In this document: one piece after another, positions 20,915-21,593 of the stretch | How the letters are laid out: each line of letters opens with the position of its first letter | Position numbering within the stretch: position 1 is the stretch's first letter | Assembly (NCBI GenBank): GCA_021785115.1 | Contig: JAJYGO010000504.1 | Location: 1-21,593, forward strand | From: Chloroflexota bacterium | GTDB lineage: Bacteria; Chloroflexota; Limnocylindria; Limnocylindrales; CSP1-4 | DNA: 21,593 bases | Reading direction: 5' to 3' | The notes under the pieces: generated by a model | Told to the model about the DNA's origin: nothing | Databases searched by the model: none | Seen by the model: only the letters and a program-made list of their open reading frames with translations | Program-made: the position numbers and the translations under genes

Positions 20915-21593
20915 ATGCCAGCGGAGCCGCGTCCCCGGCGCTCGCCGACACCGATCGCAATCGACCGGTCAGCCGCCGCCCCGCCTGAGCTGCCTGCCCG
21001 AGGTCGCCGCCTTCCCGACGCGAGCGCCGCCCCCGGGCCGATCGTTGAGGACGCGATCGAGGCAGTCATCATCGCCGAGCGGGCCACCCTGCGCATCACG
21101 TACGCCAACGCCGCGGCGACCTCGATGCTGGGCTACTCCCGCGACGAGCTCAGGGCGATGACCGTTCGCGACCTCCACCCGCCCGACGCGCTGCCGGGGG
21201 TGCTGCGCGAATTCAGGGCCCGCACGGGCGGGGCCGGCGTGTCGCGCTCGGTCCCGTGCCGTCGCCGGGATGGCGGCGTCGTGCTGGCGGACATCAAGGC
21301 GTCGCCCGTCGTCTTCGACGGAGTGCCCTGCCTCGCGGGGTTCTTCGCCGATGTGACCGAGCGCGTCACCGCCGGCGCCGCGCTCGCCGACCGGGAGGCG
21401 CGGCTCAGCCTCATCCTGGATCAGCTGCCCGGCATGGTCTGGTCGACCGACGCCGACCTGCGCTGCACCTCCTCCCGCGGCGCCGGGCTAGAGAGCCTCG
21501 GCCTGCAGCCCGACGAGATCGCCGGGGTCGCGCTCGAGGAGTTCGCCGGCACGAGCGACCCCTCCGATCCCGCGATCCTCGCCCACCGCCGGG
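20915..21593 (+). CDS. PAS-domain sensor protein, 3' end outside the window
   Basis: A reading frame open to the window edge (226 codons seen). After a Pro/Arg/Ala-rich leader (about 1-42) comes a first PAS domain (about 43-152) with ITYANAAATSMLGYSRDEL and the PAS-associated end FFADVTERV. A short linker helix (ADREARLSLILDQLPGMVW) leads into a second PAS domain beginning near residue 163. Proteins starting like this are usually histidine kinases, diguanylate cyclases or PAS-linked regulators; the output domain is beyond the window. The ATG at 20915 has TAGGAGC about 5 nt upstream. A cytoplasmic location is likely, as no membrane helix is seen before the PAS domains. Confidence 0.85.
   Translation, partial: MPAEPRPRRSPTPIAIDRSAAAPPELPARGRRLPDASAAPGPIVEDAIEAVIIAERATLRITYANAAATSMLGYSRDELRAMTVRDLHPPDALPGVLREFRARTGGAGVSRSVPCRRRDGGVVLADIKASPVVFDGVPCLAGFFADVTERVTAGAALADREARLSLILDQLPGMVWSTDADLRCTSSRGAGLESLGLQPDEIAGVALEEFAGTSDPSDPAILAHRR

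Noticed and set aside
1..21593. Mobile elements, tRNA genes, CRISPR arrays, prophage
   Set aside because: No transposase, integrase, long terminal inverted repeats, tRNA T-loop pattern or regularly spaced repeats were seen while reading; the only tandem repeat codes for the Thr/Pro linker.

Overview
The window is uniformly GC-rich, with most codons ending in G or C, short gene spacings and many ATGA-type overlaps. It has no rRNA, tRNA, CRISPR array or insertion sequence that I can recognise. GTG and TTG starts occur, and several genes seem to have an RBS only a few bases upstream or almost no leader. The organism is most likely a soil or freshwater Chloroflexota (Limnocylindria-like) or an actinobacterium. 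That is inference from base composition and gene families; no marker gene settles it.

Layout: (1) 1-4059, plus strand: a tight four-gene operon of cupin, TRIP13/Pch2-like AAA+ ATPase, MFS transporter and M20 metallopeptidase. (2) 7917-4106, minus strand: an ABC-2 export operon in the order ATPase, 52-aa two-helix protein, secreted lipoprotein-like protein, permease, 58-aa two-helix protein. The two tiny proteins are paralogues of each other. (3) 8212-9594, plus: a second MFS transporter, divergent from the ABC operon. (4) 9615-12025, plus: an AT-rich promoter with a small palindrome, then hemerythrin-like protein, two DUF2249 proteins, a DinB-fold protein and a DUF488 protein. This set looks like a redox or NO-stress operon. 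(5) 12134-14655, plus: a winged-helix regulator with a cysteine-rich C-terminus, an NmrA/SDR-type oxidoreductase and a xylose-isomerase-like TIM barrel, closely spaced. (6) 14774-15978: an ICMT-like membrane methyltransferase and, convergent to it, a secreted Thr/Pro-repeat protein. (7) 16302-18360: an HSL-family esterase convergent with an MscS-type mechanosensitive channel. (8) 18654-20348: an SRPBCC protein, a membrane-anchored class I methyltransferase and a convergent Hsp15-like S4 RNA-binding protein. (9) 20349-20914: a stretch with no convincing gene. (10) 20915-21593: the N-terminal part of a PAS-domain sensor that runs off the window.

The best candidates for something undescribed are the stand-alone TRIP13-like ATPase, which has no HORMA or CD-NTase partner in view but sits in a cupin/transporter/hydrolase operon; the ABC operon with its lipoprotein and paired microproteins; and the hemerythrin/DUF2249/DinB/DUF488 operon with its palindromic promoter and a neighbouring cysteine-motif regulator.
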